From positions 1 to 16,589 of the forward strand of contig JAIRSB010000203.1 of assembly GCA_031255655.1 (NCBI GenBank): a stretch of 16,589 nt of DNA, written 5' to 3'. The stretch comes from Spirochaetaceae bacterium. Lineage in GTDB: Bacteria; Spirochaetota; Spirochaetia; Treponematales; Breznakiellaceae. Both the position numbers and the translations under genes were made by a program. The notes beneath the pieces are model-generated. The model searched no databases. It worked only from the letters and a program-made list of their open reading frames with translations, and had not been told where the DNA came from. This document shows, in pieces, positions 7,005 to 15,382 of the stretch. Within the stretch, counting starts at the first letter, position 1; each line of letters begins with the position of its first letter.

Positions 7005-7824
7005 CGCCGCGGTAAGCGAGGAGATGCTGAATGCCGCCGCCAGAAAGGACGATTTCAAATTTGAAAAGCCGCTGCGGCGCATACTCATTGCTTGTTCAAT
7101 CATTTTAGCAGGCGAGCTTGTCTGGCTCTTTGGGGTAAGTCCGTGTATGCCGCTCAACGAGGTTGACATAAAAGGGCTTGACGGAATGACACGAATGGCT
7201 GTTTTGGAGAAGGCCGGCATTGATTCACGCTCTTCTTTCATGTCCGTAAACGCGCAGGCAGCGGAAAAGGCGCTTGCTTCGTTTCCGCTTATCGAAAAGG
7301 CTGAGGTTGCAAAGCATTTTCCCGATACTATAGAAATAGTCATAACAAATCGTTCTGCTGTCGCGGCGGCGATGGTGGATATAAATGGCAGGACTACGCC
7401 CGTCTTTTTCGATAAAAACGGGGTGCTGTTTCATATAGGGCGGCGTACGGGAAAGAGCGCGGACGATGCTCTGCCGGTGTTATCCGGGCTTGTGTTTGAA
7501 AATATAAGCCCCGGTTTGCGTCTTCCGGAATTTTTACTGCCGCTTTTTGCGGAATTGGAGACTTTGCGTTTAAATGCCCCTGAATTACTTTCAACAATTT
7601 CCGAAATTCATATTAGTGGAAGAAAATATGACGCATACGAGTTGGCTGTGTATCCGTTGTATAATCCGGTGAAGATTCACATAGGGCGGCACGTGAACGA
7701 AAACAACTTACGGTATATGCTGCTCTTGCTGGATGTGCTTAATGAAAAGGGCATGGCGCTTGACGAGCTTGATTTTAGGACCAACACCGCGTCGTATAAG
7801 GTTAGGGAAGCTTTAAATGGCTAA
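6973..7824 (+). CDS. ftsQ: Division protein FtsQ/DivIB (POTRA domain)
   Basis: FtsQ links early and late divisome proteins through its periplasmic domains. The product is up to 283 residues: a cytoplasmic tail, one membrane helix at about 37-55, a POTRA domain from about residue 62 (LNEVDIKGLDGM through LASFPLIEKAEVAKHFPDTIEIVI), then a beta-rich FtsQ domain ending near residue 275. The start is uncertain. ATG 6973 has GGGAG only 3 bases away. ATG 6994 has GGAG at 6984-6987 with a 6-base gap. ATG 6982 is also possible. All three lie inside ftsW, so translation is probably coupled. The 3' end overlaps ftsA by 8 bases. The sequence is divergent, as usual for FtsQ, and position supports the call. 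Confidence 0.88.
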   Translation: MWIMESTMEYNAAVSEEMLNAAARKDDFKFEKPLRRILIACSIILAGELVWLFGVSPCMPLNEVDIKGLDGMTRMAVLEKAGIDSRSSFMSVNAQAAEKALASFPLIEKAEVAKHFPDTIEIVITNRSAVAAAMVDINGRTTPVFFDKNGVLFHIGRRTGKSADDALPVLSGLVFENISPGLRLPEFLLPLFAELETLRLNAPELLSTISEIHISGRKYDAYELAVYPLYNPVKIHIGRHVNENNLRYMLLLLDVLNEKGMALDELDFRTNTASYKVREALNG

Positions 7825-9085
7825 AAACAATATCATTGTGGGACTCGACATAGGCACTACCATGGTACGCGCGATAATCGCGGAACGCGACCTGTCCGGT
7901 AATTTTTCTATAACGGGTGTGGGGCACTCTCCTTCGACAGGGCTCCGCAAAGGCGTTGTGGTGAACATCGAGGCTACGCTGCGTTCCATAGCTTCCGCTG
8001 TGGAAGCCGCCGAGGATATGAGCAGGCAAATCGCGCGGGATTGTTGGATAGGCATAGGCGGCAACCATGTGGAAGGCGTTATTTCAAGAGGCGTAGTGGC
8101 CGTGAAAGGGAATAACCGCGACCGCAATGAAATAAGCGAAGATGATTTGGAGCACGTGCGATATATCGCCTGTTCGTTCAAACTGCCTATGGATAGGACG
8201 ACGATTGAGGTGATACCGCAGACTTATATAGTTGACGGACAGCCGGGCATAAGAGACCCGCTGCACATGATAGGGATGCGGCTTGAAAGCGAGGTACTTA
8301 TAATCACTTGTTCGCAGTCAAGCGAACAGAATCTTGTAAAATGCGTGAATCGCGCCGGTTTTACGGTGAATGGTGCGATTTTGCAAACACTCGCGGCGGG
8401 ACGCGCCGTTTTGACGGAAGAGGAAAAAGAGATGGGCGTTGCTCTGCTCGATTTGGGCGGCGGGACATCGAACATATTGGCTTATAACCAGGGGGCGGCG
8501 TTTTTCACTTCCTCCGTTCCGGCTGGCGGGAATCAGGTAACGAACGATATTTCTATCGTGAAAAACATAGCTTTCGACGCTGCTGAGAAGGTAAAAGTTG
8601 ATTCCGGCTGTTGCTGGGAACCCTTTCTTGACGACAGGGACGATTCAGTCATAGTGCCGGGCATGGGGGGGCGGCCTCCGCTTCTTATCCCGCGCTCGCA
8701 AGTTTTGGGGATAATAAAACCGCGTATGACGGAGATATTTCAAATTGTTAAAAGTAGAATAGGAGAAGTTTGCCCGCTGCGGACACTGGGCGGCGGCGTT
8801 GTGCTTACCGGCGGCGGCGCGAATTTGGCGGGAGCGGCGGAACTGGCTTCGGAAGTTTTTAACGCGCCAGTGCGTATTGGCAACCCGCTGCCTGTCGGCG
8901 GTCTCGTTGACGAATACCGGAATCCGGTCTACGCCACGGCGGTGGGTCTCACGCTGGAAGGCAACGAGCGTGAAACCGCCATTGCTCCGTCTACCAGCGC
9001 GTTTTCGAGCGGCGGCGGTGCGGCTTGGAATCCACTTTCGGTTTTCGGCAAGGTTATTCACTGGGTTAAGCGGGAATTTTTTTAG
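7817..9085 (+). CDS. ftsA: Cell division protein FtsA
   Basis: FtsA is an actin-like ATPase that tethers FtsZ filaments to the membrane. The 422-residue product shows VGLDIGTTMVRAIIAERD at the N-terminus (phosphate 1 loop), GVVVNIEATLRSIASAVEAAE at the start of the 1C subdomain, LLDLGGGTSNILAY (phosphate 2, about 212-225), and LTGGGANLAGAAELA (adenosine loop). The C-terminal end HWVKREFF is preceded by a Gly/Ser-rich linker and would be the amphipathic membrane-targeting helix. It starts 8 bases inside ftsQ, with AGGGAAG at 7804-7810 as the ribosome-binding site. ftsZ follows after a 90-base gap containing a weak imperfect hairpin (9103-9133). Confidence 0.95.
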   Translation: MAKNNIIVGLDIGTTMVRAIIAERDLSGNFSITGVGHSPSTGLRKGVVVNIEATLRSIASAVEAAEDMSRQIARDCWIGIGGNHVEGVISRGVVAVKGNNRDRNEISEDDLEHVRYIACSFKLPMDRTTIEVIPQTYIVDGQPGIRDPLHMIGMRLESEVLIITCSQSSEQNLVKCVNRAGFTVNGAILQTLAAGRAVLTEEEKEMGVALLDLGGGTSNILAYNQGAAFFTSSVPAGGNQVTNDISIVKNIAFDAAEKVKVDSGCCWEPFLDDRDDSVIVPGMGGRPPLLIPRSQVLGIIKPRMTEIFQIVKSRIGEVCPLRTLGGGVVLTGGGANLAGAAELASEVFNAPVRIGNPLPVGGLVDEYRNPVYATAVGLTLEGNERETAIAPSTSAFSSGGGAAWNPLSVFGKVIHWVKREFF

Positions 9086-9175
9086 GGGAAATAGCCGTGC
9101 AAGACATGGGCGCGTCAAAAAGTTTCGCGTGTCTGATTTGGGCGGATGAATACTTATAGATTTGGGGGAAATATT

Positions 9176-10375
9176 ATGAATATCTTGGGAATTTCTGATA
9201 CTGATATCGCGGGACAGAGTGAAACCGTCATAAAAGTAATCGGCGCCGGCGGCGGCGGTTCCAATGCGGTAAATCGCATGATTGAGTGCGGCTTGGAAAA
9301 TGTTCAGTTTATAACAGCGAACACAGATTTACAGGCGCTTAACAGGAGTAAGGCTCTGCTAAAGCTGCCTATTGGGGCAAAACTTACGCGGGGACTTGGG
9401 GCGGGCGGCAAACCGGAAGTGGGCGAAAGTGCCGCGATGGAAGACCGCGAAATGATAGAAAACGCGCTTCGCGGCGCGGACATGGTGTTCATAACGACCG
9501 GAATGGGCGGAGGCACGGGTACAGGCTCGGCTCCGGTCATAGCGGAGATTGCCAAGTCGCTGGGTGCGCTCACGGTAGGCGTTGTTACCATACCCTTCGA
9601 TTTCGAGGGCAGGTATAAAATGCGGGTGGCGGAGGAAGGGCTCGCCAAATTGCGCTCTGTTGTGGATGTGATAATCATCATCCCGAATCAGAATATTTAT
9701 AAAATCGTCGACCGGCACACATCGATGGCGGAAGCGTTTTTGAAAGTTGATGATGTGCTGAGACAGGGTATTCAGGGCATTTCCGACATGATTACCAGAC
9801 ACGGCGAGATAAACATCGATTTCGCTGATGTACGGGAATTCATGCGCGGGCAGGGCGGCGCTCTTATAGGCATAGGCGTAGGTTCCGGCGACAACCGCGC
9901 CGTCGACGCGGCGCGGACAGCGATGAGTAATCCAATGCTTGAAGAGTATTCTATCGCGGGCGCTCAAAAAATATTGGTTAATGTAGTGGCTGGTAAAGAC
10001 TTCTCGCCGCCGGAGCTTCAGGACATCGCGAATACAGTGATGGAATGTGCGGACGAGGACGCGCAGATAAAGACCGGATGGGTTGTTGATAACGACATCG
10101 GCGAAAACGTAAAAGTTACGGTTGTTGCGACTGGTTTTGAAAGTCCGGCTGTTAAAAAACTGAAGGACGCTAAGCGAGAGGAAGCGGAAAAAGCTCAGGC
10201 CAAGCGCGCCGATTTTGTGCCGGATGACGAATGGGAACGCATGCGCGGCGGAGCGGACGCCGCCGCGCCGGTTTTGCCCGCGCGCGGTGATGATCTTGAG
10301 GTGCCTACCATCATGCGGCGCGGAAATATGACCATGTTTGAAAGTTACGGCGTTTTCAAACAGCAGGGCGCTTAG
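9176..10375 (+). CDS. ftsZ: Cell division GTPase FtsZ
   Basis: FtsZ is the tubulin-like GTPase that forms the division ring. The 399-residue product has GAGGGGSNAVNRM at 23-35, NTDLQAL at 49-55, the tubulin signature GGGTGTG at 111-117, and INIDFADVREFM with the T7-loop Asp that completes the active site of the next subunit. A charged linker leads to the conserved C-terminal peptide EVPTIMRRG (about 375-383), which binds FtsA. An extra 16-residue tail ending FKQQGA follows, unlike homologues that stop near the peptide. I chose ATG 9176 because GGGGG at 9164-9168 is 7 bases away. An in-frame ATG at 9146 has only an overlapping site. Confidence 0.97.
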   Translation: MNILGISDTDIAGQSETVIKVIGAGGGGSNAVNRMIECGLENVQFITANTDLQALNRSKALLKLPIGAKLTRGLGAGGKPEVGESAAMEDREMIENALRGADMVFITTGMGGGTGTGSAPVIAEIAKSLGALTVGVVTIPFDFEGRYKMRVAEEGLAKLRSVVDVIIIIPNQNIYKIVDRHTSMAEAFLKVDDVLRQGIQGISDMITRHGEINIDFADVREFMRGQGGALIGIGVGSGDNRAVDAARTAMSNPMLEEYSIAGAQKILVNVVAGKDFSPPELQDIANTVMECADEDAQIKTGWVVDNDIGENVKVTVVATGFESPAVKKLKDAKREEAEKAQAKRADFVPDDEWERMRGGADAAAPVLPARGDDLEVPTIMRRGNMTMFESYGVFKQQGA

Positions 10376-10384
10376 AAAAGCGCC
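10367..10384 (+). terminator. Hairpin over the ftsZ stop, weak terminator or attenuator
   Basis: GGCGCTT (10367-10373) and AAGCGCC (10378-10384) form a perfect 7-bp stem with an AGAA loop spanning the ftsZ stop codon. A competing palindrome, GCGCCTAAGGCGC (10380-10392), overlaps its right arm. No T-tract follows, so it is not a standard Rho-independent terminator. It may affect transcript stability at the boundary between ftsZ and xer. The 128-base gap that follows shows no clear promoter. Confidence 0.3.
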
Positions 10385-10503
10385 TAAGGCGCGGAGCTTT
10401 GAGAAATTGAAAAATTCCAAAGAACTGGAAAAACTTCGCTATTTAAAAAAATGCCGCGCGGCAGAATGTCCGGCGGGTGGATTTTTTTCGCAGGAGACGT
10501 TTT

Positions 10504-11394
10504 ATGTCTAAGCGGGCGCTTATTGAGCGCTACCGGTCGCGGCTTGCCGGTGTAGAACGTATGTCGCGGCTTTCTGTGGAAACTTATCTTTCGGAAATAA
10601 TGCGACTGTTCGACTATATCGGGGACGAGGCAGAACACGCGGACAGCGCCGCCCTTACGCGCTATCTTAGCCTACGCGCTTCACGCGATAAGATAGACTC
10701 CCGTTCCACCGCGAAAGCAGTGGCGGCTCTGCGTTCTTTTTACCGTTTTCTCATAGACGAAGGTTTACGAAACGATAATCCGGCTTCGTTGCTCGAAGCC
10801 CCCCTGCGTGGACGGAAACTGCCGGAAACACTTTCCGGTGAAACGATTGACACATTGCTTGCTTTGATAAAAACAGACACGCCTTTGGGAATGCGGGACA
10901 GGGCGCTGTTCGAACTGCTGTACTCGTCTGGACTGCGTGTTTCAGAGGCGGTGGGATTAAATGTTGACGATGTTTTTTTTAACGAGGCAGTTATACGGGT
11001 CAGCGGAAAGGGCAGCAAAGAACGGCTTGTTCCGTTCGGTTCCGAGGCGGAAAATTCTCTCCGTGTATATCTGAAAGACGCTCGCCCGCGTTTTCTGAAA
11101 GCGGAACGGAAAACCAGCGCACTTTTTTTGACCCGTGATGGGCGGCGTATCGGCAGAAAAGGCATCTGGAAAAACTACGCTACGCTTGCCACGCAAAACG
11201 GCAGCAGTTCCAAACTTCACGCCTTGCGGCACAGTTTCGCCACTGACTTGCTGGCCGGCGGCGCGGACCTGCGCTCCGTGCAGGAATTGCTTGGACATAC
11301 GGACATATCCACCACGCAGATATACACTCATGTGGCCGTATCACGGCTTGAAGAGGCACATAAAAAGTATATGCCCAAGCTGAAAACTGAATGA
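10504..11394 (+). CDS. xerC: Xer-type tyrosine recombinase (XerC/XerD)
   Basis: Xer recombinases resolve chromosome dimers at the dif site. The 296-residue product matches the usual Xer length. An N-terminal SAM-like core-binding domain covers about 1-95. The catalytic residues are all present: Arg145 (SGLRVSE), Lys169 (SGKGSKER), His239 and Arg242 (LHALRH), His265 (LGHTDIS) and Tyr274 (IYTHV). ATG 10504 is chosen for AGGAG at 10492-10496 with a 7-base gap; an in-frame GTG at 10477 lies before it. XerC, XerD and single-recombinase types cannot be separated from this sequence alone. Its housekeeping neighbours and exact Xer size favour a chromosomal Xer over a phage integrase. I found no convincing dif site nearby. 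Confidence 0.9.
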   Translation: MSKRALIERYRSRLAGVERMSRLSVETYLSEIMRLFDYIGDEAEHADSAALTRYLSLRASRDKIDSRSTAKAVAALRSFYRFLIDEGLRNDNPASLLEAPLRGRKLPETLSGETIDTLLALIKTDTPLGMRDRALFELLYSSGLRVSEAVGLNVDDVFFNEAVIRVSGKGSKERLVPFGSEAENSLRVYLKDARPRFLKAERKTSALFLTRDGRRIGRKGIWKNYATLATQNGSSSKLHALRHSFATDLLAGGADLRSVQELLGHTDISTTQIYTHVAVSRLEEAHKKYMPKLKTE

Positions 11395-11412
11395 AGTCGA
11401 GCGGTGAGGTGA

Positions 11413-12195
11413 ATGAACGGCGTGAGAAACAGAAAGCGGTCGAATAAGGGCGCGTTCAAGAAAGGAGTATGCGCTTTTATAGGCTTCGCGCTGATTATAG
11501 GCTTCATTGTATTCAGCCTGTATTACGATAAAAACAGGGAAAGACTGGAATTAGCTCGGGAAATATCGAATTACGGCCCGCGAAAGGGCGTGCCGCGTTC
11601 GATAGAGGATTTGAAACGAGCTATAGCGGCTTACGAAAAGCTGCAAGAACAGCATGTTAAAGATGCGGCGCAGACCGGCGTTTACTGGAAGATTCTATCG
11701 AGCCGTTTTCAGGACAAGCAGATGTACTTCGAGGCTATCGAGGCGCTGAAACACGCAATAGATATAACACCGGACGATGAAACACTGCATTATCTTTTGG
11801 GATTGAACGCGGCCTACGCGGCTAAATCCGCCTATGACTACGGCGGCGAGGGCGCTATAGGCGAGCGGGCGCGGCGTTATTTCGAACTTGCGGAAACCGC
11901 CCATCTACGTTCCATCGAGCTGGAGCCCAAATACAATCAGGCGCGTTTTGCCCTGTCTGTGCTGTACATATACGAGCTTAACCGTCCGGAAGACGGGATA
12001 AAGCAGCTTGTCGCTTACATGGAAAACCGCTCAAACGACGCAGACGCTATGTTGATGATGGCGCGGGCGTTTTATATGCTTGGACGTTATCGCGAAGCGG
12101 TGGACTGGTATGACCGCGCCATTCCACTCATAAAAGACGAAGGGCAAAAGGCGGAGGCGGATGAAAACCGGAGATACGTACTTGGACTTATGTGA
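11413..12195 (+). CDS. Membrane-anchored TPR protein, function unknown
   Basis: The 260-residue product has a basic N-terminus, one membrane helix at about 18-38 (VCAFIGFALIIGFIVFSLYY) and a soluble helical region. Tetratricopeptide-like helix pairs are visible at about 99-135 (YFEAIEALKHAIDITPDDETLHYLLG), at 155-195 (ending SIELEPKYNQARFALSVLY) and at 212-240 (MMARAFYMLGRYREAVDWYDRAI). The positive-inside rule predicts that the TPR region faces outward. GAGGTGA just upstream is the ribosome-binding site. It follows xer by 18 bases and precedes dprA by 40, so it is probably co-transcribed. TPR modules bind protein partners; a role in envelope or division assembly is only a guess from location. 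Confidence 0.8.
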   Translation: MNGVRNRKRSNKGAFKKGVCAFIGFALIIGFIVFSLYYDKNRERLELAREISNYGPRKGVPRSIEDLKRAIAAYEKLQEQHVKDAAQTGVYWKILSSRFQDKQMYFEAIEALKHAIDITPDDETLHYLLGLNAAYAAKSAYDYGGEGAIGERARRYFELAETAHLRSIELEPKYNQARFALSVLYIYELNRPEDGIKQLVAYMENRSNDADAMLMMARAFYMLGRYREAVDWYDRAIPLIKDEGQKAEADENRRYVLGLM

Positions 12196-12235
12196 TGCGG
12201 AATACTTTCGATAGGGTAAAATAATCGAACGCGGG

Positions 12236-13171
12236 TTGCTTGACTTGATGATTTCGCGCATTCCGAGACTTAGCTCCGGTGAACGCGTGCTTTTATGCGA
12301 AAAATTCGGCAGTGAAAGCGAATTTATCAGCGCGGGCGAACATGAAATCGAAAGAATTTGCGCCGCGGCGCGGGACGGAAAACCCAAACAACGGTCAAAT
12401 AATGGCGAAGCGAGACGCTGGAACATGAAAGATATTGCCGCCCGCGCTGAAAAAGATGCGGCTTTCATGAAAAGCCGCGGAATACGCTGGACATCCATCA
12501 TTGAATCGGACTATCCGCCGCTCCTTCGGGAGATTTATGATCCGCCCGTCGTCTTGTTTTACCGGGGGGCACTGCCCGTACCGGAGAAGCCGGCGGCGGC
12601 ACTGGTTGGTTCGCGTAGACCGTCTCCCGCGGCGGCTCGCTGGGCGTACACGGCGGCGCGGGAACTAAGTCTGGCGGGAGTGGTCGTAGTTTCAGGCATG
12701 GCGCTTGGGATTGATTCTATGGCCCACCGCGGCTGCGTGGACGCGGCGTATGCGGACGGCTTTGGGGAAAACGCTTCTTTCGGCGGCGCGGTTCCGACAG
12801 CCGCGGTATTCGGCTCCTCCGTTGACGAAGTTTACCCCGCGTCCAACCGTTTGCTTGCGCGGCGCATAGTGGAAAGCGGCGGCGTTCTTTTGAGCGAATA
12901 TCCGCCGGGTACCATTCCGGCGAAATGGCATTTTCCGGCGCGAAACCGCATCATCTCCGGCCTTTGCCGCTGTGTTGTCATCGTGGAAGCCGGTGAAAAA
13001 TCCGGAGCGCTGATAACCGCCGAATTCGCGCTTGAACAGGGCAGAGATTTATATGTCGCGGGCGGCGCGGACACGTTCGGGATGGGCACCCGTAAACTCG
13101 CGGACGAAGGCGCGAAGATTGTGCGCAATTCGCGGGAGATAATCGCGGAATTGACCGCGGGTATAGAATAA
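12236..13171 (+). CDS. dprA: DNA-processing protein DprA, short form
   Basis: DprA binds incoming single-stranded DNA and loads RecA during natural transformation. The product is 311 residues from TTG 12236, or 307 from ATG 12248; neither start has a strong ribosome-binding site. An N-terminal helical region (about 1-40) resembles the usual SAM-like domain. The extended Rossmann fold follows: DYPPLLREIYDPPVVLFYRG, VGSRRPSP from residue 124, VVSGMALGIDSMAHRG, then VFGSSVDEVYPASNRLL, HFPARNRIISG and EAGEKSGALITAEFALEQGR. A short insertion (ADGFGENASFGG) precedes the GSSVDEVYP strand. The protein ends shortly after the Rossmann fold, so the C-terminal winged-helix domain found in many DprA proteins is missing. 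It sits before topA, as in many bacteria. Confidence 0.93.
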   Translation: MLDLMISRIPRLSSGERVLLCEKFGSESEFISAGEHEIERICAAARDGKPKQRSNNGEARRWNMKDIAARAEKDAAFMKSRGIRWTSIIESDYPPLLREIYDPPVVLFYRGALPVPEKPAAALVGSRRPSPAAARWAYTAARELSLAGVVVVSGMALGIDSMAHRGCVDAAYADGFGENASFGGAVPTAAVFGSSVDEVYPASNRLLARRIVESGGVLLSEYPPGTIPAKWHFPARNRIISGLCRCVVIVEAGEKSGALITAEFALEQGRDLYVAGGADTFGMGTRKLADEGAKIVRNSREIIAELTAGIE

Positions 13172-13176
13172 GGCTT

Positions 13177-13229
13177 TCCTAGCCGCCGCAAAGTTTTGGG
13201 ACTAGGACGGCGGAGTATTAACCCCGCCG
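13177..13229 (+). promoter_or_regulatory. Alternative-hairpin leader between dprA and topA
   Basis: TCCTAG (13177-13182) pairs with CTAGGA (13202-13207), and the adjoining CCGCCG (13183-13188) can pair with CGGCGG (13208-13213). That same CGGCGG can instead pair with CCGCCG at 13224-13229. Two exclusive RNA folds are therefore possible ahead of topA. No T-tract or start-masking stem is evident, so regulation is only an inference. Confidence 0.3.
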
Positions 13230-13265
13230 CGAATGAAACCGCCGGCTGCCGGCACAGAGGGACAT

Positions 13266-15359
13266 ATGGGTACAAAAACGAAAAAAACAACAAAGAAAAA
13301 AACTTTGGTAATAGTGGAATCTCCTGCCAAAGCCAAAACAATTGAAAAATATTTGGGGCCGTCATACAAAGTAAAAGCCTCAATGGGGCATCTTATCGAC
13401 CTGCCTAAATCCCGCCTTGCCATTGATGTTGACAACAACTTTGAACCGGAATATATCACCGTGCGGGGACGGGCAAAACTGTTGAAGGCGCTACAATCGG
13501 ACGCTAAAAACGCTGACGAAGTACTGTTAGCCTCTGATAACGACCGCGAAGGCGAGGCTATAGCCTGGCATCTTCAGAAGGCGATAGCGGCGAAGAACAC
13601 GGGACTGCCAATTGCCCGCATCAGCTTTAACGAGATCACCCCGCAGGCGATAAAAGCCGCCGTAGCCGCGCCCACCACGATAGACGACGCGAAAGTAAAC
13701 GCACAAAAAGCGCGGCGTGTGCTGGATAGACTTGTGGGCTATAACCTGTCGCCCCTGCTATGGAAAAAGGTCAAAAATGGACTTTCGGCAGGCCGTGTTC
13801 AGTCTGTCGCGCTTCGGCTTATATGCGAGCGGGAAAAAGAAATAGAAGCCTTTACGCCGGAGGAATACTGGACGCTGGAGGCTGATTTCAAGACCGGAAA
13901 GACGCTTTTTACCGCGAGTCTGGTCAGTTGGGAAGGTAAAAAAGCGCAGCTTCATACTAAACCGGACGCGCAAAAGATAATCACGGCGTTAAAAGACGCG
14001 ACGTTCACCGTAAGCGGCATAAAAGAGACAGACAAAACGCTGCGCCCCCGCCCGCCTTTTACCACATCGCAGCTTCAACAGACAGCAGCCAACCGGCTGG
14101 GCTTTACCAGTAAGAAGACGATGCAGGTAGCCCAGCAGCTCTACGAAGGCGTGAGTGTAGGCAGCTCGCCCGTCGGACTTATCACGTATATGCGTACCGA
14201 TTCCGTACGCATATCGCAGACCGCACTTGACGAGGCGCGGGATTGGATAGGCAAAAACTATCCCGCCGAACTGCCGGAAAAGGCCGTGTATTACATTTCC
14301 GGCAAACAGGCGCAGGATGCGCACGAGGCGATACGCCCGACATATGTCAAATATACGCCGGATAGCGTAAAAGACCATCTAACCCGCGACCAATTCCGCC
14401 TATACTCGATAATTTGGGAACGCTTTGTATCCAGTCAGATGAAACCCGCGCTGACTCGGACACTGAGCGCGGACATAACGGCGCTTGACGCGGTGTTTAG
14501 AGTGTCCGGCACTAATGTCATCGAGCGGGGATACTTCAAAGTATTAAAAACACTTGCCGCGAAAGAAGAAACCGGAAAAAACTTTCCCCCGCTGCGGAAA
14601 GATGATGTTGTGAAGCTAGAACGCTTTAACCCGGAACAACATTTTACGCAAGGACCGGCGCGTTTTACGGACGCCGGCATAGTCAAAACACTGGAAGAAA
14701 AGGGCATAGGCCGTCCGTCGACATACGCCCCGACAATATCTGTGCTGCTGGACAGAGGTTATGTTTCCCGTTCCAACAAACAGCTTGTCCCATCCACACT
14801 GGGAAAACTAATCTGTGATATGCTGGTAGAACATTTCGGTGATGTGGTAAACGCTGATTTTACCGCCGGCATGGAATCCGGTCTTGACGAGGTTGAGGAG
14901 AACGCGCGGAACTGGCCTGATTTGATACGGGATTTCTATAACCCGTTCAAAGTGCGGATTGATGAGGTTGGCAAGAAACTTGAAAGCGTCAAAGGCACGC
15001 TGGACGAAAAAACAGACCAAGTCTGCGAAAAGTGCGGACGCCCTATGGTCAAAAAACTGGGACGCTATGGCTACTTTCTTGCCTGCTCCGGCTTTCCGGA
15101 GTGCCGAAACACGAAGTCCATAGCAGTGGCGAAATGCCCGAAATGCGGCGGCGACATAGTGGCGCGGCGCGGCAAGGGCAAGAAATTCTACGGCTGCGTA
15201 AACTATCCTGAATGTGATTTTTTGACACGATTTACGCCGCTAGTCGATCAAAATTGCCCGAAATGCGGCTGGTTCATGGTCGAAAAGTACGACAAACGTA
15301 ACGGTTCCCACAAAGCCTGCATAAACCCCGACTGCGATCATCTGCATAGCAGCGACTGA
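13266..15359 (+). CDS. topA: DNA topoisomerase I (type IA) with three zinc ribbons
   Basis: TopA relaxes negative supercoils by single-strand passage. The 697-residue product begins with a Lys-rich tail, then the Toprim domain: LVIVESPAKAKTI with Glu18, and ASDNDREGEAIAWHL with Asp91 and Asp93. The core includes NAQKARRVLDRLVGY and LSAGRVQSVALRLI. The catalytic Tyr308 lies in GLITYMRTDSVRIS, and HEAIRPT and IGRPSTYAPTI follow. The C-terminal part (587 onward) has three four-cysteine modules, beginning CEKCG, CPKCG and CPKCG, that bind DNA and commonly RNA polymerase. ATG 13266 is chosen for GAGGG at 13257-13261. An in-frame ATG at 13233 would add an unconserved tail. Its coding strand is A/C-rich, unlike murF upstream. 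Confidence 0.97.
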   Translation: MGTKTKKTTKKKTLVIVESPAKAKTIEKYLGPSYKVKASMGHLIDLPKSRLAIDVDNNFEPEYITVRGRAKLLKALQSDAKNADEVLLASDNDREGEAIAWHLQKAIAAKNTGLPIARISFNEITPQAIKAAVAAPTTIDDAKVNAQKARRVLDRLVGYNLSPLLWKKVKNGLSAGRVQSVALRLICEREKEIEAFTPEEYWTLEADFKTGKTLFTASLVSWEGKKAQLHTKPDAQKIITALKDATFTVSGIKETDKTLRPRPPFTTSQLQQTAANRLGFTSKKTMQVAQQLYEGVSVGSSPVGLITYMRTDSVRISQTALDEARDWIGKNYPAELPEKAVYYISGKQAQDAHEAIRPTYVKYTPDSVKDHLTRDQFRLYSIIWERFVSSQMKPALTRTLSADITALDAVFRVSGTNVIERGYFKVLKTLAAKEETGKNFPPLRKDDVVKLERFNPEQHFTQGPARFTDAGIVKTLEEKGIGRPSTYAPTISVLLDRGYVSRSNKQLVPSTLGKLICDMLVEHFGDVVNADFTAGMESGLDEVEENARNWPDLIRDFYNPFKVRIDEVGKKLESVKGTLDEKTDQVCEKCGRPMVKKLGRYGYFLACSGFPECRNTKSIAVAKCPKCGGDIVARRGKGKKFYGCVNYPECDFLTRFTPLVDQNCPKCGWFMVEKYDKRNGSHKACINPDCDHLHSSD

Positions 15360-15382
15360 CTGTTCCTTGTAAGCTATGAGAA

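Noticed and set aside
9359..10420. Minus-strand open frame of 353 codons antisense to ftsZ
   Set aside because: It mirrors the codon pattern of ftsZ, has no recognisable domain or ribosome-binding site, and ftsZ is certain.
10376..10503. dif site between ftsZ and xer
   Set aside because: I saw no sequence with the two 11-bp half-sites and AT-rich centre typical of dif in this gap.
10504..11394. Phage or integron integrase
   Set aside because: Length, motif spacing and housekeeping neighbours match a chromosomal Xer, and no attachment site or element genes adjoin it.
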